From Loktanella sp. 5RATIMAR09 (GTDB taxonomy: Bacteria; Pseudomonadota; Alphaproteobacteria; Rhodobacterales; Rhodobacteraceae): a DNA stretch of 64,000 nucleotides. Of the stretch, positions 17,683 to 26,867 are shown one piece after another (positions within the stretch are counted from its first letter, which is position 1; every line of letters starts with the position of its first letter). Under the pieces are notes generated by a model. The model had not been told where the DNA came from and did not search any database. It was given only the letters and a program-made list of their open reading frames with translations. The stretch covers positions 62,001 through 126,000 of the forward strand of contig NZ_LJAL01000005.1 in assembly GCF_001419985.1 (NCBI RefSeq), written 5' to 3'. A program made the translations under genes and the position numbers.

Positions 17683-18452
17683 TGCGCTTACTCCCTTGGA
17701 TGTATCTCGCAGTGGCTTTCGTGTTCATCTATCTGCCGGTTGCGACACTTGTCTTGTTTTCGTTTCAGGACGGGCAATTGCCGGTGCCGCCGTTCAACGG
17801 ACCGTCCTTGCGCTGGTATGGGGATGTGCTGGGTGACAGCCGCCTGACTGCCGCGCTGATCAATTCGGTTCTGGTGGCTTTGGGTGCATCCTTGATCGCG
17901 GTCACCCTCGGATTTCTGGCAGCATACGGTTTGGCGCGACACGTGTTGCCCGGCTCGGCACTCATCCGCGCGCTGTTGATCGCGCCTTTGACCGTCAGCT
18001 ACCTGATCGTAGGACTTGGGTTGTTGATCGTATTGACGCAAGCGGGTTTGGGCCTGTCATTGGTGACCGCCGGAATTGGACACGTCGTCATCAATCTGCC
18101 GTTGGCCTTTGCGATCATTTTTGCCGCAATGGGCGCACAGCAGCAAAATGCAGAACGTGCTGCGCGGGATCTCGGGGCAAATGAGATGCAGGTGATCTTG
18201 CTGGTCACCGTACCGATGCTGGCCCCTGCGATCGGGGCCGCCTTCTTTTTGTCGATGACCTTCAGCTGGGATGAATTCATCATCTCGTTCCTGCTGACCC
18301 GTTTTGACGTGACACTACCGGTCGAAATCTGGTCGATGCTGCGCTCGGGGCTTTCGCCGCGGCTCAATGCGATTGGCAGCCTCGTTTTTCTTGTCTCGAT
18401 CGCCGTTGTCCTGACCCTTGAACTTTTTGTATTCCGGAAACGCCGCTCATGA
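17679..18452 (+). CDS. ABC transporter permease (PotC type)
   Basis: Second permease, 257 aa, with six membrane helices and the EAA motif ERAARDLGANEMQVILLVTVP near residue 160. SWDEFIISFLLTRFDVTLPVEIWSM is split across helix 5 and matches PotC/YdcV-type permeases. Both ends overlap neighbours by ATGA, so translation is coupled to the other permease and to the ATPase. Confidence 0.9.
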   Translation: MMRLLPWMYLAVAFVFIYLPVATLVLFSFQDGQLPVPPFNGPSLRWYGDVLGDSRLTAALINSVLVALGASLIAVTLGFLAAYGLARHVLPGSALIRALLIAPLTVSYLIVGLGLLIVLTQAGLGLSLVTAGIGHVVINLPLAFAIIFAAMGAQQQNAERAARDLGANEMQVILLVTVPMLAPAIGAAFFLSMTFSWDEFIISFLLTRFDVTLPVEIWSMLRSGLSPRLNAIGSLVFLVSIAVVLTLELFVFRKRRS

Positions 18453-19489
18453 CTGCACCTGTTTCATTGTCCCGCCTGAACCACTGGTTCGGCACCTATC
18501 AGGCACTTGATGACATCAATCTGGAAATCGCGGCGGGCGAATACGTGACGCTGCTTGGCCCGTCGGGGTGCGGAAAGACCACGCTGCTGTCGGTGTTGGG
18601 GGGATTCATCGCGCCAAGCGAAGGAAGCGTGATGATCGGCGGGCGCGACATGACACGGGTGGTTCCTGCCAAGCGTCCGACAACCACCATGTTTCAGGAC
18701 TACGCCCTTTTTCCGCATATGAGCTTGCGCGAGAATGTCGGCTTTGGGTTGCGCATGGCGGGAATGGGCCGCGCAGAGCGCGACCGCAAGGCAGAGGCAC
18801 AGCTTTCGCTCGTCGGTTTGGGTGACGACGCGGGAAAACGCCCACACGAACTTTCCGGTGGCCAGCGCCAGCGGGTGGCGCTTGCGCGCGCCCTTGCTGT
18901 GGAGCCGGACGTGCTTTTGCTGGACGAACCGCTCGGTGCGCTTGATCTGAAACTGCGCCGCGCGATGCAGGATGAACTCAAAGCGATCCAGCGCCATGTC
19001 GGCACGACCTTCGTGCATGTCACCCATGATCAGGAAGAGGCGATGGCGATCGCCGACCGCATCGTCGTCATGAATGCGGGCAGAATCGAAGATGAGGGTA
19101 CGCCTGCGCGTATCTACCGCCAGCCAGCCAGCCTATTTGCGGCAGATTTCATGGGCGAGATGAACCATATTCCTGTGCACGTCACGGAGCATGGCGTAGA
19201 GACGCCGTTTGGCCGTTTGCAACTACCTGCCCCAAGACGCGGTGCCGCAACGCTATGCCTGCGGCCAGAGGCGATCGGGACCACTGATGCGCAGATCACC
19301 CTTGGACCGGCGCGCGTCCGGGATGCGGCGTTTTTCGGTACGCATATTCGCGCGCATCTGGTCCCTGATGCGGCCCCAGATCTGGTGTTGATCGCGCATC
19401 TACCGCCCGTTGATATGCCGGCACCTGACGATGTGCTGGTGATCTCCGCCGCCGCTGATACGATCAGCGTTTTTGCCAAGGAGCCTTAG
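18449..19489 (+). CDS. ABC transporter ATP-binding protein (PotA/MalK type)
   Basis: ATPase of 346 aa. Walker A is GPSGCGKTT (near residue 39), the signature LSGGQRQRVALARAL, Walker B LLLDEPLGALD, then the switch histidine in HVTHDQEEAM. The C-terminal 110 residues form a TOBE-type regulatory domain. It powers the two permeases before it. The only gene after it in the run is the hydrolase two bases downstream. Confidence 0.92.
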   Translation: MTAPVSLSRLNHWFGTYQALDDINLEIAAGEYVTLLGPSGCGKTTLLSVLGGFIAPSEGSVMIGGRDMTRVVPAKRPTTTMFQDYALFPHMSLRENVGFGLRMAGMGRAERDRKAEAQLSLVGLGDDAGKRPHELSGGQRQRVALARALAVEPDVLLLDEPLGALDLKLRRAMQDELKAIQRHVGTTFVHVTHDQEEAMAIADRIVVMNAGRIEDEGTPARIYRQPASLFAADFMGEMNHIPVHVTEHGVETPFGRLQLPAPRRGAATLCLRPEAIGTTDAQITLGPARVRDAAFFGTHIRAHLVPDAAPDLVLIAHLPPVDMPAPDDVLVISAAADTISVFAKEP

Positions 19490-19491
19490 CA

Positions 19492-20226
19492 ATGGACCGC
19501 GCCCGCCCTGAAGACTGGTATCGGCTGCAAACCAAAGCCGACGGTGTCACTTTGATAGATGAGCCCTTTATCCAGCCGTTTTACCGCTGCAATATGTGGC
19601 ACATCCGCGGTCGTGACCGGGACCTGCTGGTTGACAGTGGCATGGGTGTCGTGTCGCTGCGTGACTGGGTGCCGCTGGTGACAGAACGCGGCCTGACAGC
19701 CGTCGCCAGCCATACGCATTTCGACCACATCGGATGTCATCACGAATTCGATGACCGCTGTGTGCATCACGCAGAGGCTGATCTGTTGGCCGACCCCACG
19801 CGCACCTCCACGCTGGCCGATCCCTATGTCACTGACGATATATTTCACTGCTTGCCACCGGCGCCCTACCAGTCTGCGACCTATCAAGTGAAATCCGCGC
19901 CTGCGACCCGTCTGCTGGCTGATGGCGACATTGTCGATCTGGGTGATCGGGCCTTTGAGGTGATCCACACGCCGGGCCATTCTCCTGGTGGCATTGCGCT
20001 CTGGGAGGCGGCGACCGCAACGCTTTTTTCTGGCGATATCGTTTATGACGGACCGCTGATTGAAGATACATATCATTCAGACGCTGCGGATTATCACCGA
20101 TCCATGGTGCGGCTTTATGATCTGCCGGTGCGCGTTGTGCACGGCGGCCACTTTGCAAGCTATGACGGGACAAGGCACAGGGCCATCATCCGGGCATGGC
20201 TTGATGCGCATGAGGCACGCCAGTGA
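19492..20226 (+). CDS. Metallo-beta-lactamase-fold hydrolase in the ABC operon
   Basis: Hydrolase of 244 aa with the di-metal motif SHTHFDHIG (His74, His76, Asp78, His79), then HTPGHSPGG and SGDIVYDGP, which supply the other metal ligands. It starts two bases after the ATPase stop, so it belongs to the transport operon. MBL proteins act on esters, lactones, thioesters or phosphoesters; the operon suggests it processes the imported compound, but nothing in the sequence names it. No signal peptide, so it is cytoplasmic. Confidence 0.85.
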   Translation: MDRARPEDWYRLQTKADGVTLIDEPFIQPFYRCNMWHIRGRDRDLLVDSGMGVVSLRDWVPLVTERGLTAVASHTHFDHIGCHHEFDDRCVHHAEADLLADPTRTSTLADPYVTDDIFHCLPPAPYQSATYQVKSAPATRLLADGDIVDLGDRAFEVIHTPGHSPGGIALWEAATATLFSGDIVYDGPLIEDTYHSDAADYHRSMVRLYDLPVRVVHGGHFASYDGTRHRAIIRAWLDAHEARQ

Positions 20227-20340
20227 CCACCAAGCCCGAGAAAGCGCGCCGCTGTGCGGTGGTCGGTGCAAGTCATGACGGAGTGCCAGTTGAAGCAACA
20301 AACGCTTTCGTGGCATTTTTCTGCGCTTGAATTAAGAAAA

Positions 20341-20417
20341 TGGCGGACTGGGGAGGATTCGAACCCCCGACCCCTTGATTCGTAGTCAAGTACTCTATCC
20401 AACTGAGCTACCAATCC
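20341..20417 (-). tRNA. tRNA-Arg (anticodon ACG)
   Basis: 77-nucleotide cloverleaf on the minus strand. The acceptor stem GGATTGG pairs with CCAGTCC, the discriminator base is G, and CCA is encoded. The D arm is GCTC-AGTTGGATA-GAGT, the anticodon stem CTTGA/TCAAG encloses the loop CTACGAA with anticodon ACG, and the T arm is GGGGG-TTCGAAT-CCTCC. It fits the ACG isoacceptor that is normally edited to ICG by TadA. It stands alone between the hydrolase and kinase genes; nothing indicates an integrated element at its 3' end. Confidence 0.97.
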
Positions 20418-20477
20418 GCGTATCGGGGGATTTAGACGGGGATCACCCGCGATGCAAGGGCCAATTCACATTCTTTC

Positions 20478-21878
20478 TCATTCTGCTGCCGGTGCAAGCG
20501 CCATGTCCTCTTTTGGCAGTTGAATGAGAAAGGTCGTCCCTTGGGCGTTTGTTGATTTCAGCTCGAGCCGCCCGCCGTGTCCCCGTACCAGATCGGCGGC
20601 AATCACCAGCCCCAAGCCTGAGCCGCCTTTGCGCACGCCCCCCTGAAAGGGTTGGAAAAGATGTTCCTGCGCTTTCTTGGGCAGGCCTGGCCCTGTGTCG
20701 GTTATGGTCAGACACCATGTCAGATCATCCTCGATCGCCTGCAGCCCGATTTCACCGGGATCTCCGGTGGCCATGATGGCCTGACGTGCATTGCGCACGA
20801 GGTTGAAAATTACGCGGTAAAGCTGTTCGCCGTCGGCGCGCAGTGTCATGGTTGCGGGGATATCTTCGGCGAAAGACAGCGGATAATCTGCGGCAGCCAA
20901 CCTTTCGCTGTCGATCACATCGCCGACGATTTGCGCCAGATTAACGCGTGACAGGCGCGGTGCGGGTTCATCAACCCGTCCAAAGGCCAGCGTGGTTTCG
21001 CACAGGTTCACCGCACGTGTGATCGAGCCCACCAGTTTTGGCGCCATACGTTTGACCAACGGATCATCGGACGATTCGATACGGTCGGTAAAGAGCTGTG
21101 CTGATGTCAGGATATTGCGCAGATCATGGCTCACCTTCGCCACAGCACCACCAAGCTGGGCCAGGCGCTCTTTCTGTTTCAGCGAGCTGGTCATCTGCGT
21201 TTGCATTGTCCGCAGCGCCTCTTCTGCGTCGCGTAGCTCGGTCACGCTGGCACGCGGCGTGATGATCTGGCGCGCATCCTCGGGGGCTTTGGCATAGGCT
21301 TGCATTTGGCTGACGACACCTTTGATCGGCCGCACCAACAGGATCTGGACCGAAAGAAACAGAAGGCTTGCCGTGATGATCGAGATAAAGGCCGAGAGGA
21401 ACAGGATATTGCGCCCGTATTCCAAAAGCGCATTGCGCAGGGGCATCTCGTCCATCGTGACTTCGATCAAAAGCCCGCCTTCACGCACAGGATTTCCGAT
21501 CACGCGCACAATCCGGTCTTCTGTGTCCACCAATGTGCGCAGGGCATCCGCGATCAAGGTCATCGCGCTGGGGTCGCGCATGTCATAGGTCGCTGTGATG
21601 GGCGACGGGATCGGTGACGAGAGCGCCAGTTGCCGGATTTCATCGCGCCGCAGAACCACGTTATAGACCTCGGCATTGCGCAGCAGTTCGGTTTCCAGCG
21701 CGGGGCTGATCATATCATCAGCCTCCAGCGCCAATGACGCGATCTGCGCGCGTTCAAGTCTCGCCAGCAGGTAATCCTCGCGGAAACGCGCGACCGAGGG
21801 CACGAAGATAAATACCTCGGCCAGCATCACAAAGATCACCGTGAGAATCAGAAAGCGACCTGAAAGTGAGTTGGTCAT
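20478..21878 (-). CDS. Membrane sensor histidine kinase (orphan)
   Basis: Two-component kinase of 466 aa: membrane helix 7-27, periplasmic sensor domain about 28-157, membrane helix 158-182, a HAMP-like linker, HisKA with the phospho-acceptor His251 in KVSHDLRNILTSA, and an ATPase domain (NLVRNARQAI, DTGPGLP, GGSGLGLVIAADLVRGHGG). It is the third gene on the minus strand after the TVP38 protein and the disulfide oxidoreductase, 19 bases after the latter. No response regulator is nearby. Confidence 0.9.
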   Translation of the reverse strand: MTNSLSGRFLILTVIFVMLAEVFIFVPSVARFREDYLLARLERAQIASLALEADDMISPALETELLRNAEVYNVVLRRDEIRQLALSSPIPSPITATYDMRDPSAMTLIADALRTLVDTEDRIVRVIGNPVREGGLLIEVTMDEMPLRNALLEYGRNILFLSAFISIITASLLFLSVQILLVRPIKGVVSQMQAYAKAPEDARQIITPRASVTELRDAEEALRTMQTQMTSSLKQKERLAQLGGAVAKVSHDLRNILTSAQLFTDRIESSDDPLVKRMAPKLVGSITRAVNLCETTLAFGRVDEPAPRLSRVNLAQIVGDVIDSERLAAADYPLSFAEDIPATMTLRADGEQLYRVIFNLVRNARQAIMATGDPGEIGLQAIEDDLTWCLTITDTGPGLPKKAQEHLFQPFQGGVRKGGSGLGLVIAADLVRGHGGRLELKSTNAQGTTFLIQLPKEDMALAPAAE

Positions 21879-21897
21879 ATTGCCTCGTTTTAGCGGC

Positions 21898-23316
21898 CTA
21901 TGGCAGCCAACGCTGCACGAAGCCTACGATACGCTTTACCGTGGGGCTATCAAAAAGTCTTGGACTAAAATAGGCACCCGCAGCACGTTTGTTAACCTCA
22001 CTGACTGTCGGATAGGGCAGGACAGTGTTGGCAATCGCCGACATCTTCATCTTGTTGGCGATGGCCATGGCCCACATGCCGATCAGCTCGCCCGCCATAT
22101 GCCCCGCAATCGAAGCCCCGACAGGGCGGCCCTTGACAACCATCACCTTGATCAGGCCCTTGGTCTTGCGTTCCGCGATCAGGCGGTCGTTGTGGTGGAA
22201 TTCAAAGCGCACCACCTCAAGCGCCGCCCCGTGCTTTTTCTTTGCCTGCGCTTCGGTCAGGCCAACTTGGGCCAATTCGGGGTCTGTATAGGTGGCCCAT
22301 GGGATGTGATCGGTCCGCTGCTTGGAGGGCAGGCCGAACAGCATCGACCGGATTAACACGCCTGCATGATAGCCTGCCACATGGGTAAATTGCAGCCCGC
22401 CGGCCACGTCACCTGCGGCATAGACCTTTTTGTTGCTCACAGATCGCAGATCAGGCCCAACCTTCAGCCCCGCGCGATCATGCGCGATCCCGCCTGCATC
22501 AAGATCAAGCTTTTCGGTATTCACCTTGCGCCCGACCGCCATCAGCAGATGCGATCCGGTGAAATCCCCCTTGGGCGTATGCACGGTGATCGTGCCGTCT
22601 TTGCCGCTAATCTTTTCGGCTTGTGCCTCTTCAACAATGTTCACGCCCTCGGCGCGCAGGTTCTCTAGCACAATCGCCGCCATTTCGGGATCGTCCTTGC
22701 CAAAGGCCTTGGCCCCTTCAATGACGGTGACATTGCAGCCCAGTCGCCGGTGTGCCTGCGCCATTTCCATGCCGATAGGGCCACCGCCGATGATCAACAG
22801 GTGTTTGGGCTTTTCACGCAGATCAAAGATGTTCTCGTTGGTGTAATAGGTCACATCCTCGATGCCGGGGATTGGCGGGACAAAAGGGCCAGAGCCTGTG
22901 GCAACAACAAAGCGCCGCGCTTCGATGATCGTATCACCCGCCTGCACTTCGCTGCGTGAGATGAACTTGCCGAACTCGGTAATCACCTGCACGCCCAGCC
23001 CCTCGAAGCGTTCGACACTGTCGACCGGGGCGATAGTCGCGATGACGTCGTGCACATGGTCTTTGGCGGCGGCATAATCGACCGTTGGTTCCACCTCACC
23101 AACACCGTATTTCGCCCCATGGGACATGGCATAGGCCTGTTTGGCCGAGGCGATCAGCGCCTTGGACGGCACGCAGCCATAGTTCAGGCAATCGCCGCCC
23201 ATCTTGTGACCTTCCAGCAGGACCACTTTGGCGCCCATCTGGACCGCACCGGCCGCGATGGACAAGCCGCCAGAGCCTGCGCCGATGATGCATATATCTG
23301 TCTTGATCCGGTTCAT
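21898..23316 (-). CDS. FAD-dependent pyridine nucleotide-disulfide oxidoreductase (mercuric-reductase/Lpd-like)
   Basis: Flavoprotein of 472 aa: N-terminal FAD-binding GAGSGGLSIAAGA, the redox-active pair in GGDCLNYGCVPSK (C43 and C48), a central NAD(P) site GGGPIGMEMA, and the second FAD site VYAAGDVAGG. The C-terminus has VLPYPTVSEV where true dihydrolipoyl dehydrogenases have an HPHPT..E motif, so it fits the mercuric-reductase-like branch of unknown disulfide substrate. It lacks the N-terminal metal-binding domain of MerA. Three bases separate it from the TVP38 gene; such pairs, and fusions of the two, are known. Confidence 0.88.
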   Translation of the reverse strand: MNRIKTDICIIGAGSGGLSIAAGAVQMGAKVVLLEGHKMGGDCLNYGCVPSKALIASAKQAYAMSHGAKYGVGEVEPTVDYAAAKDHVHDVIATIAPVDSVERFEGLGVQVITEFGKFISRSEVQAGDTIIEARRFVVATGSGPFVPPIPGIEDVTYYTNENIFDLREKPKHLLIIGGGPIGMEMAQAHRRLGCNVTVIEGAKAFGKDDPEMAAIVLENLRAEGVNIVEEAQAEKISGKDGTITVHTPKGDFTGSHLLMAVGRKVNTEKLDLDAGGIAHDRAGLKVGPDLRSVSNKKVYAAGDVAGGLQFTHVAGYHAGVLIRSMLFGLPSKQRTDHIPWATYTDPELAQVGLTEAQAKKKHGAALEVVRFEFHHNDRLIAERKTKGLIKVMVVKGRPVGASIAGHMAGELIGMWAMAIANKMKMSAIANTVLPYPTVSEVNKRAAGAYFSPRLFDSPTVKRIVGFVQRWLP

Positions 23317-23319
23317 GAC

Positions 23320-24051
23320 TTACAGACCTTTCTTGCCGCGAATGGCGTTGATCAGGATCGGCAGTGCGGCCAGCACGCAAAGGCCGATGATTGGAAAAAT
23401 GATCTGTGGCTCGAAGATAATCCCGAGGTTCGGGGTCTCGCCACGTGCGAAAACCTCTCCCAGACCCGCACCGACCGAGGTGTAGACGACAGAGCCGGGG
23501 ATAATGCCAAGGAAAGTCGAGATCACAAAGCGATGCAGCGGCACCTCAAGGAAAGAAGGAATAAGGTTGGCCAAAAAGAACGGCACAGCGGGCACAAGAC
23601 GGATGAGGAACAGCATCGACCATTGATTCTCGTCAATTCCATCTTTGATCTTTTTGACCGTTCCCTCCGAGGTCTCGATTTTCTTGCCAAGGCTTTCCCC
23701 AAACCCCCAGCGTGCGGCCAAAAAGATCGCCGTTGCGCCGATTGTGGCTGCGGTCATGTTGAATAACGCACCCGGGAAGGTGGCAAATAGAAACCCGCCT
23801 GTCAGTGTGGCCACCGTTGCACCGGGCAAGGAGAAAGCCACGATCACAACGTATGCTGCAATGAACACCAACACGGTCAGGAAATAGTTGGCGTCGCGGA
23901 ACGCCAGCAGCGCCTCGCGGTTTTCAGCCAAGGCCTCGAACGTCAGGTAATCGCGCAGAAAGTAGGCGCCAAGAATGGCCACAACGATAATTGCGATCAA
24001 AGGCAACTTCTTGAGAAACGGGCTGGGGGCGGCATCGGGCATTTCGGTCAT
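23320..24051 (-). CDS. TVP38/TMEM64-family (DedA-like) membrane protein
   Basis: Inner-membrane protein of 243 aa with about five membrane segments and the VTT-domain pattern FSLPGATVATLTGGFLFATFPGALFN and RLVPAVPFFLANLIPSFLEV. The family is linked to lipid scrambling or transport. AGGAC lies 9 bases before the ATG at 24051. It is first in a three-gene unit with the oxidoreductase and the histidine kinase. Confidence 0.87.
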   Translation of the reverse strand: MTEMPDAAPSPFLKKLPLIAIIVVAILGAYFLRDYLTFEALAENREALLAFRDANYFLTVLVFIAAYVVIVAFSLPGATVATLTGGFLFATFPGALFNMTAATIGATAIFLAARWGFGESLGKKIETSEGTVKKIKDGIDENQWSMLFLIRLVPAVPFFLANLIPSFLEVPLHRFVISTFLGIIPGSVVYTSVGAGLGEVFARGETPNLGIIFEPQIIFPIIGLCVLAALPILINAIRGKKGL

Positions 24052-24245
24052 CACATTCTGTCCTGGTTGGCGTCATTCGGCTGTTCTGTTAAATGGACTG
24101 ATCCGCGCGCTCGGGGTACCCATATCACGACCCATTGATGCGAAGCCCCCCTGATGTTTCAGTTTCAGGGTGTGCTCTGAGAGGATTGAAACATTTGGCA
24201 ACGTATAAATCTGCGAAATGTTGCAGTTTCATCCCGTGTGCTGCG

Positions 24246-24272
24246 TTGACATGATGCCAACCCCCCTCTAAA
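24246..24272 (+). promoter_or_regulatory. Candidate promoter of rpmH
   Basis: TTGACA (24246-24251) is a perfect -35 box; TCTAAA (24267-24272) is a fair -10 at a short 15-base spacing. It lies about 70 bases before rpmH, as expected for this highly expressed gene. The 24.1-24.25 kb stretch just upstream repeats TTTCA/TGAAA several times on both strands and may form hairpins. Confidence 0.45.
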
Positions 24273-24343
24273 GGACGGGTCTGAATTGTAGACAGGCTTC
24301 GAATCCTTACGTTGGGGTTTGGCCGCAAACCGGAGAGCACGCT

Positions 24344-24478
24344 ATGAAGCGCACGTTCCAACCATCAAACCGGGTTCGCAAGAACCGTCACGGATTCCGC
24401 GCACGCATGGCCACAAAGGCCGGTCGCAAGATCCTGAACAATCGCCGTGCCAAAGGCCGTGCGAAGCTGAGCGCATAA
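24344..24478 (+). CDS. rpmH: 50S ribosomal protein L34
   Basis: 44-residue ribosomal protein: [18 protein letters not shown], then [10 protein letters not shown] and the basic [11 protein letters not shown] tail, all as in bacterial L34. CGGAGAG stands 8 bases before the ATG. It is the first gene of rpmH-rnpA-yidD, a near-universal order. Confidence 0.98.
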   Translation: MKRTFQPSNRVRKNRHGFRARMATKAGRKILNNRRAKGRAKLSA

Positions 24479-24492
24479 GCGCGCAAGCCGTT

Positions 24493-24879
24493 TTGACCGA
24501 TTTGAAACCGCCGGTTGCGCCTGTATCAGGCACTCCGGCGGTTTCTGTTTGCGTATTGACCAAGCGTGCCGATTTTGTGCGCGCGTCACACGCCCACAGA
24601 CAAGGGACCCCCGGCATCCACCTTCAGGGGCGCAAACGCCCCGAGGGAGAAGCCGCAGGAATCCGCGTCGGCTATACCTGTTCCAAAAAAGTCGGCAATG
24701 CCGTCGCCCGCAACCGCGCCAAGCGCCGTCTGCGCGAAGTTGCACGGATCGTTCTGCCGGAAATGGGTCGTGATGGCTGGGATTATGTGCTGGTGGGTCG
24801 CAAAGACCTGACCGCGACCCTACCTTTTGATACGCTGGTCGCAGATCTGCGGCGCGCCATGAAAAAGGTCCACGGATGA
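24493..24879 (+). CDS. rnpA: Ribonuclease P protein component
   Basis: Basic protein partner of the RNase P RNA, which trims tRNA 5' ends. The family RNR motif is [16 protein letters not shown], preceded by [11 protein letters not shown]. There is no ATG in the right place: a TTG at 24493, 14 bases after the rpmH stop, gives 128 aa and is my best guess; a TTG at 24556, right before TKRADF where most family members begin, is the alternative. Its stop overlaps yidD by four bases. Confidence 0.9.
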   Translation: MTDLKPPVAPVSGTPAVSVCVLTKRADFVRASHAHRQGTPGIHLQGRKRPEGEAAGIRVGYTCSKKVGNAVARNRAKRRLREVARIVLPEMGRDGWDYVLVGRKDLTATLPFDTLVADLRRAMKKVHG

Positions 24880-25097
24880 GCCCATTCGCCTACATCGTTT
24901 CGCTACCGGTCCGCGCTTATCGCATGGTTCTGTCGCCATGGGTCGGGATGAGTTGCCGCTATCATCCCACCTGCTCGGCTTATTCGCTGGAAGCGCTGGA
25001 AAAACACGGCGCGATCAAAGGCAGCTACCTGACTGTGCGCCGTATCCTGCGCTGCCATCCTTGGGGCGGATCGGGGATTGATAACGTTCCCGACTAG
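24876..25097 (+). CDS. yidD: Membrane protein insertion efficiency factor YidD
   Basis: 73-residue amphipathic protein with the family core [19 protein letters not shown] and [18 protein letters not shown]. It helps YidC insert membrane proteins. The ATG overlaps the rnpA stop (ATGA). In many bacteria yidC follows; here a convergent lipoprotein gene does, five bases away, so yidC must be elsewhere. Confidence 0.95.
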   Translation: MSPFAYIVSLPVRAYRMVLSPWVGMSCRYHPTCSAYSLEALEKHGAIKGSYLTVRRILRCHPWGGSGIDNVPD

Positions 25098-25101
25098 CGC
25101 G

Positions 25102-25638
25102 TTACTTTTTCTCGAATGAAATTGTGACAGTGCCAATATCCAGTCCATAGCGTTTGACATAAGCGAGGTTCAGCAGGCGGTCATCGGACAGCAGCCACAT
25201 CCAGTCATCAAATGTCACGCGCAGCGTCTCGGTTTCGCCTGTCGCTGACGGTACCGGCAAATCAATCTCGTATTTCCAGTTAAAGCGGTCGCCTTGTTCC
25301 TCGCCGATCGCGTCACCAATCACACCGGGAGCAGTGCCGACCCAGCTATCATCGCCGGTTTTGGTCAGCGTCCAGATCCGTTGCTCGGTTGATCCATCCT
25401 CGTACACAAAATCCTCAACCAGTCGCAGACGCTCGCCGTCCCAATCACCGTCGATGTTCACAACAAAACTGCGGCGGACCGTGCCAAGGATGTCCTGAAA
25501 CTGCCCGTAGGCCACCAGTTCACCGTCAAAGAACTCTTCAAGGTTCAACTTGCGGTCACTGAGAGAGGGGTCGTCGAACGAAGGTTTGCCCGTACAGGCG
25601 GCAAGAAGGGCAAGGGCGGCGGCAAGGATCAGGCGCAT
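25102..25638 (-). CDS. DUF3833-type lipoprotein
   Basis: Predicted lipoprotein of 178 aa: signal peptide with lipobox ALLAAC (cysteine near residue 15), followed by a beta-rich domain with [21 protein letters not shown] and ending [16 protein letters not shown], which resembles the DUF3833 family. TTGGAGAA lies before the ATG at 25638, so the ATG at 25650 is not used. Function unknown; likely at the inner face of the outer membrane. Divergent from ttcA. Confidence 0.8.
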   Translation of the reverse strand: MRLILAAALALLAACTGKPSFDDPSLSDRKLNLEEFFDGELVAYGQFQDILGTVRRSFVVNIDGDWDGERLRLVEDFVYEDGSTEQRIWTLTKTGDDSWVGTAPGVIGDAIGEEQGDRFNWKYEIDLPVPSATGETETLRVTFDDWMWLLSDDRLLNLAYVKRYGLDIGTVTISFEKK

Positions 25639-25728
25639 GATATTCTCCAAAAGCTTATGTCTGGTACGCAGGGCAATCGGTTTCGGATGCCTCTAGGCAG
25701 ACCTGTGGTGTTCTGGCATATCGAAAAC

Positions 25729-26589
25729 ATGCTAGATGAATCTGAAATCCACCCGCTGTTTTACGGTGCCCCGACCACAACCGAGTTCAAAAAGCTGCGC
25801 AAGCGGATTGTGCGCTACACGCGCGAAGCGATTGAACAGTACGGGATGATCGAACGCGATGCGAAGTGGCTGGTCTGCCTTTCGGGTGGCAAGGACAGCT
25901 ATACGCTCTTGGCGGTGCTGTATGAGCTGAAATGGCGTGGCCTGCTGCCTGTCGAACTGGTCGCCTGCAACCTGGATCAGGGACAGCCCGGATTTCCGGC
26001 GACGGTCCTGCCGGAGTTTCTGGCAAAAATGGGTGTGCCGCACCGGATCGAATATCAGGACACCTACTCCATCGTGATGGACAAGGTTCCGCAGGGCCGC
26101 ACATTCTGTGCGCTTTGTTCACGTTTACGCCGCGGTAATCTTTACCGCATTGCGCGTGAAGAGGGCTGCTCGGCGGTCGTATTGGGGCATCACCGTGACG
26201 ATATTCTTGAAACCTTCTTCATGAACCTGTTCCATGGCGGCCGTCTGGCAACAATGCCGCCGAAACTGGTTAACGAAGAAGGGGATCTGTTTTTGTACCG
26301 CCCTCTGGCACATGTGGCCGAGGCGGACTGTGAAAAATTTGCGGCTGCGATGAATTACCCGATCATTCCTTGTGATCTTTGTGGATCGCAGGACGGATTG
26401 CAGCGCCAGCAGGTCAAACAAATCCTTGATGGTTGGGAAAAGAACAGTCCGGGACGCAGGCAGGTTATGTTCCGCGCCTTAATGAACGCGCGCCCGTCAC
26501 ATCTGCTTGATCCCAAGCTGTTTGATTTTGCTGCGTTGCAGCGTAATTCCCCGCCCATATGCGGGTTTGGTGATGTGGAAGAGGGCTAG
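25729..26589 (+). CDS. ttcA: tRNA 2-thiocytidine(32) synthetase TtcA
   Basis: Iron-sulfur enzyme (286 aa) that thiolates cytidine 32 of certain tRNAs. PP-loop SGGKDS at residues 52-57; the pairs C127-x2-C130 (CALC) and C215-x2-C218 (CDLC) supply the cluster ligands; [19 protein letters not shown] is the family core. I start at [11 protein letters not shown] (25729), where relatives begin; the frame is open from 25657 and the ribosome site is weak. It may act on the ACG-type arginine tRNAs, such as the one at 20341 (family knowledge: TtcA targets include tRNA-Arg). Confidence 0.93.
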   Translation: MLDESEIHPLFYGAPTTTEFKKLRKRIVRYTREAIEQYGMIERDAKWLVCLSGGKDSYTLLAVLYELKWRGLLPVELVACNLDQGQPGFPATVLPEFLAKMGVPHRIEYQDTYSIVMDKVPQGRTFCALCSRLRRGNLYRIAREEGCSAVVLGHHRDDILETFFMNLFHGGRLATMPPKLVNEEGDLFLYRPLAHVAEADCEKFAAAMNYPIIPCDLCGSQDGLQRQQVKQILDGWEKNSPGRRQVMFRALMNARPSHLLDPKLFDFAALQRNSPPICGFGDVEEG

Positions 26590-26867
26590 ACGACCATTAT
26601 AAACGACAATGATGCCCGAAAGCGCGATTCCGCGCCTTGTGTTATGATGCTGTCAGTGCAAACTATTCTGAATGTGGCGAGAGTGTGGAAAGGCTGACTG
26701 GGCTAATGCATTGCGATTTCGGAACACCTTTAAGCAAAGGGCGTTCTGATTGTTGCGCGAAGCAGCACAATTAACCATTTGCAGTCAGCATTTCCCTAGT
26801 TTCGCCCGTTTTGCATGGTCTCGTCCCGAGATATATCCGCTGATGCATTGCTGGAGCTTTGAAAAAA

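Noticed and set aside
20341-20417. tRNA-Arg as an integration site for a mobile element
   Set aside because: No integrase, no direct repeat of the tRNA 3' end and no change in gene style beside it.
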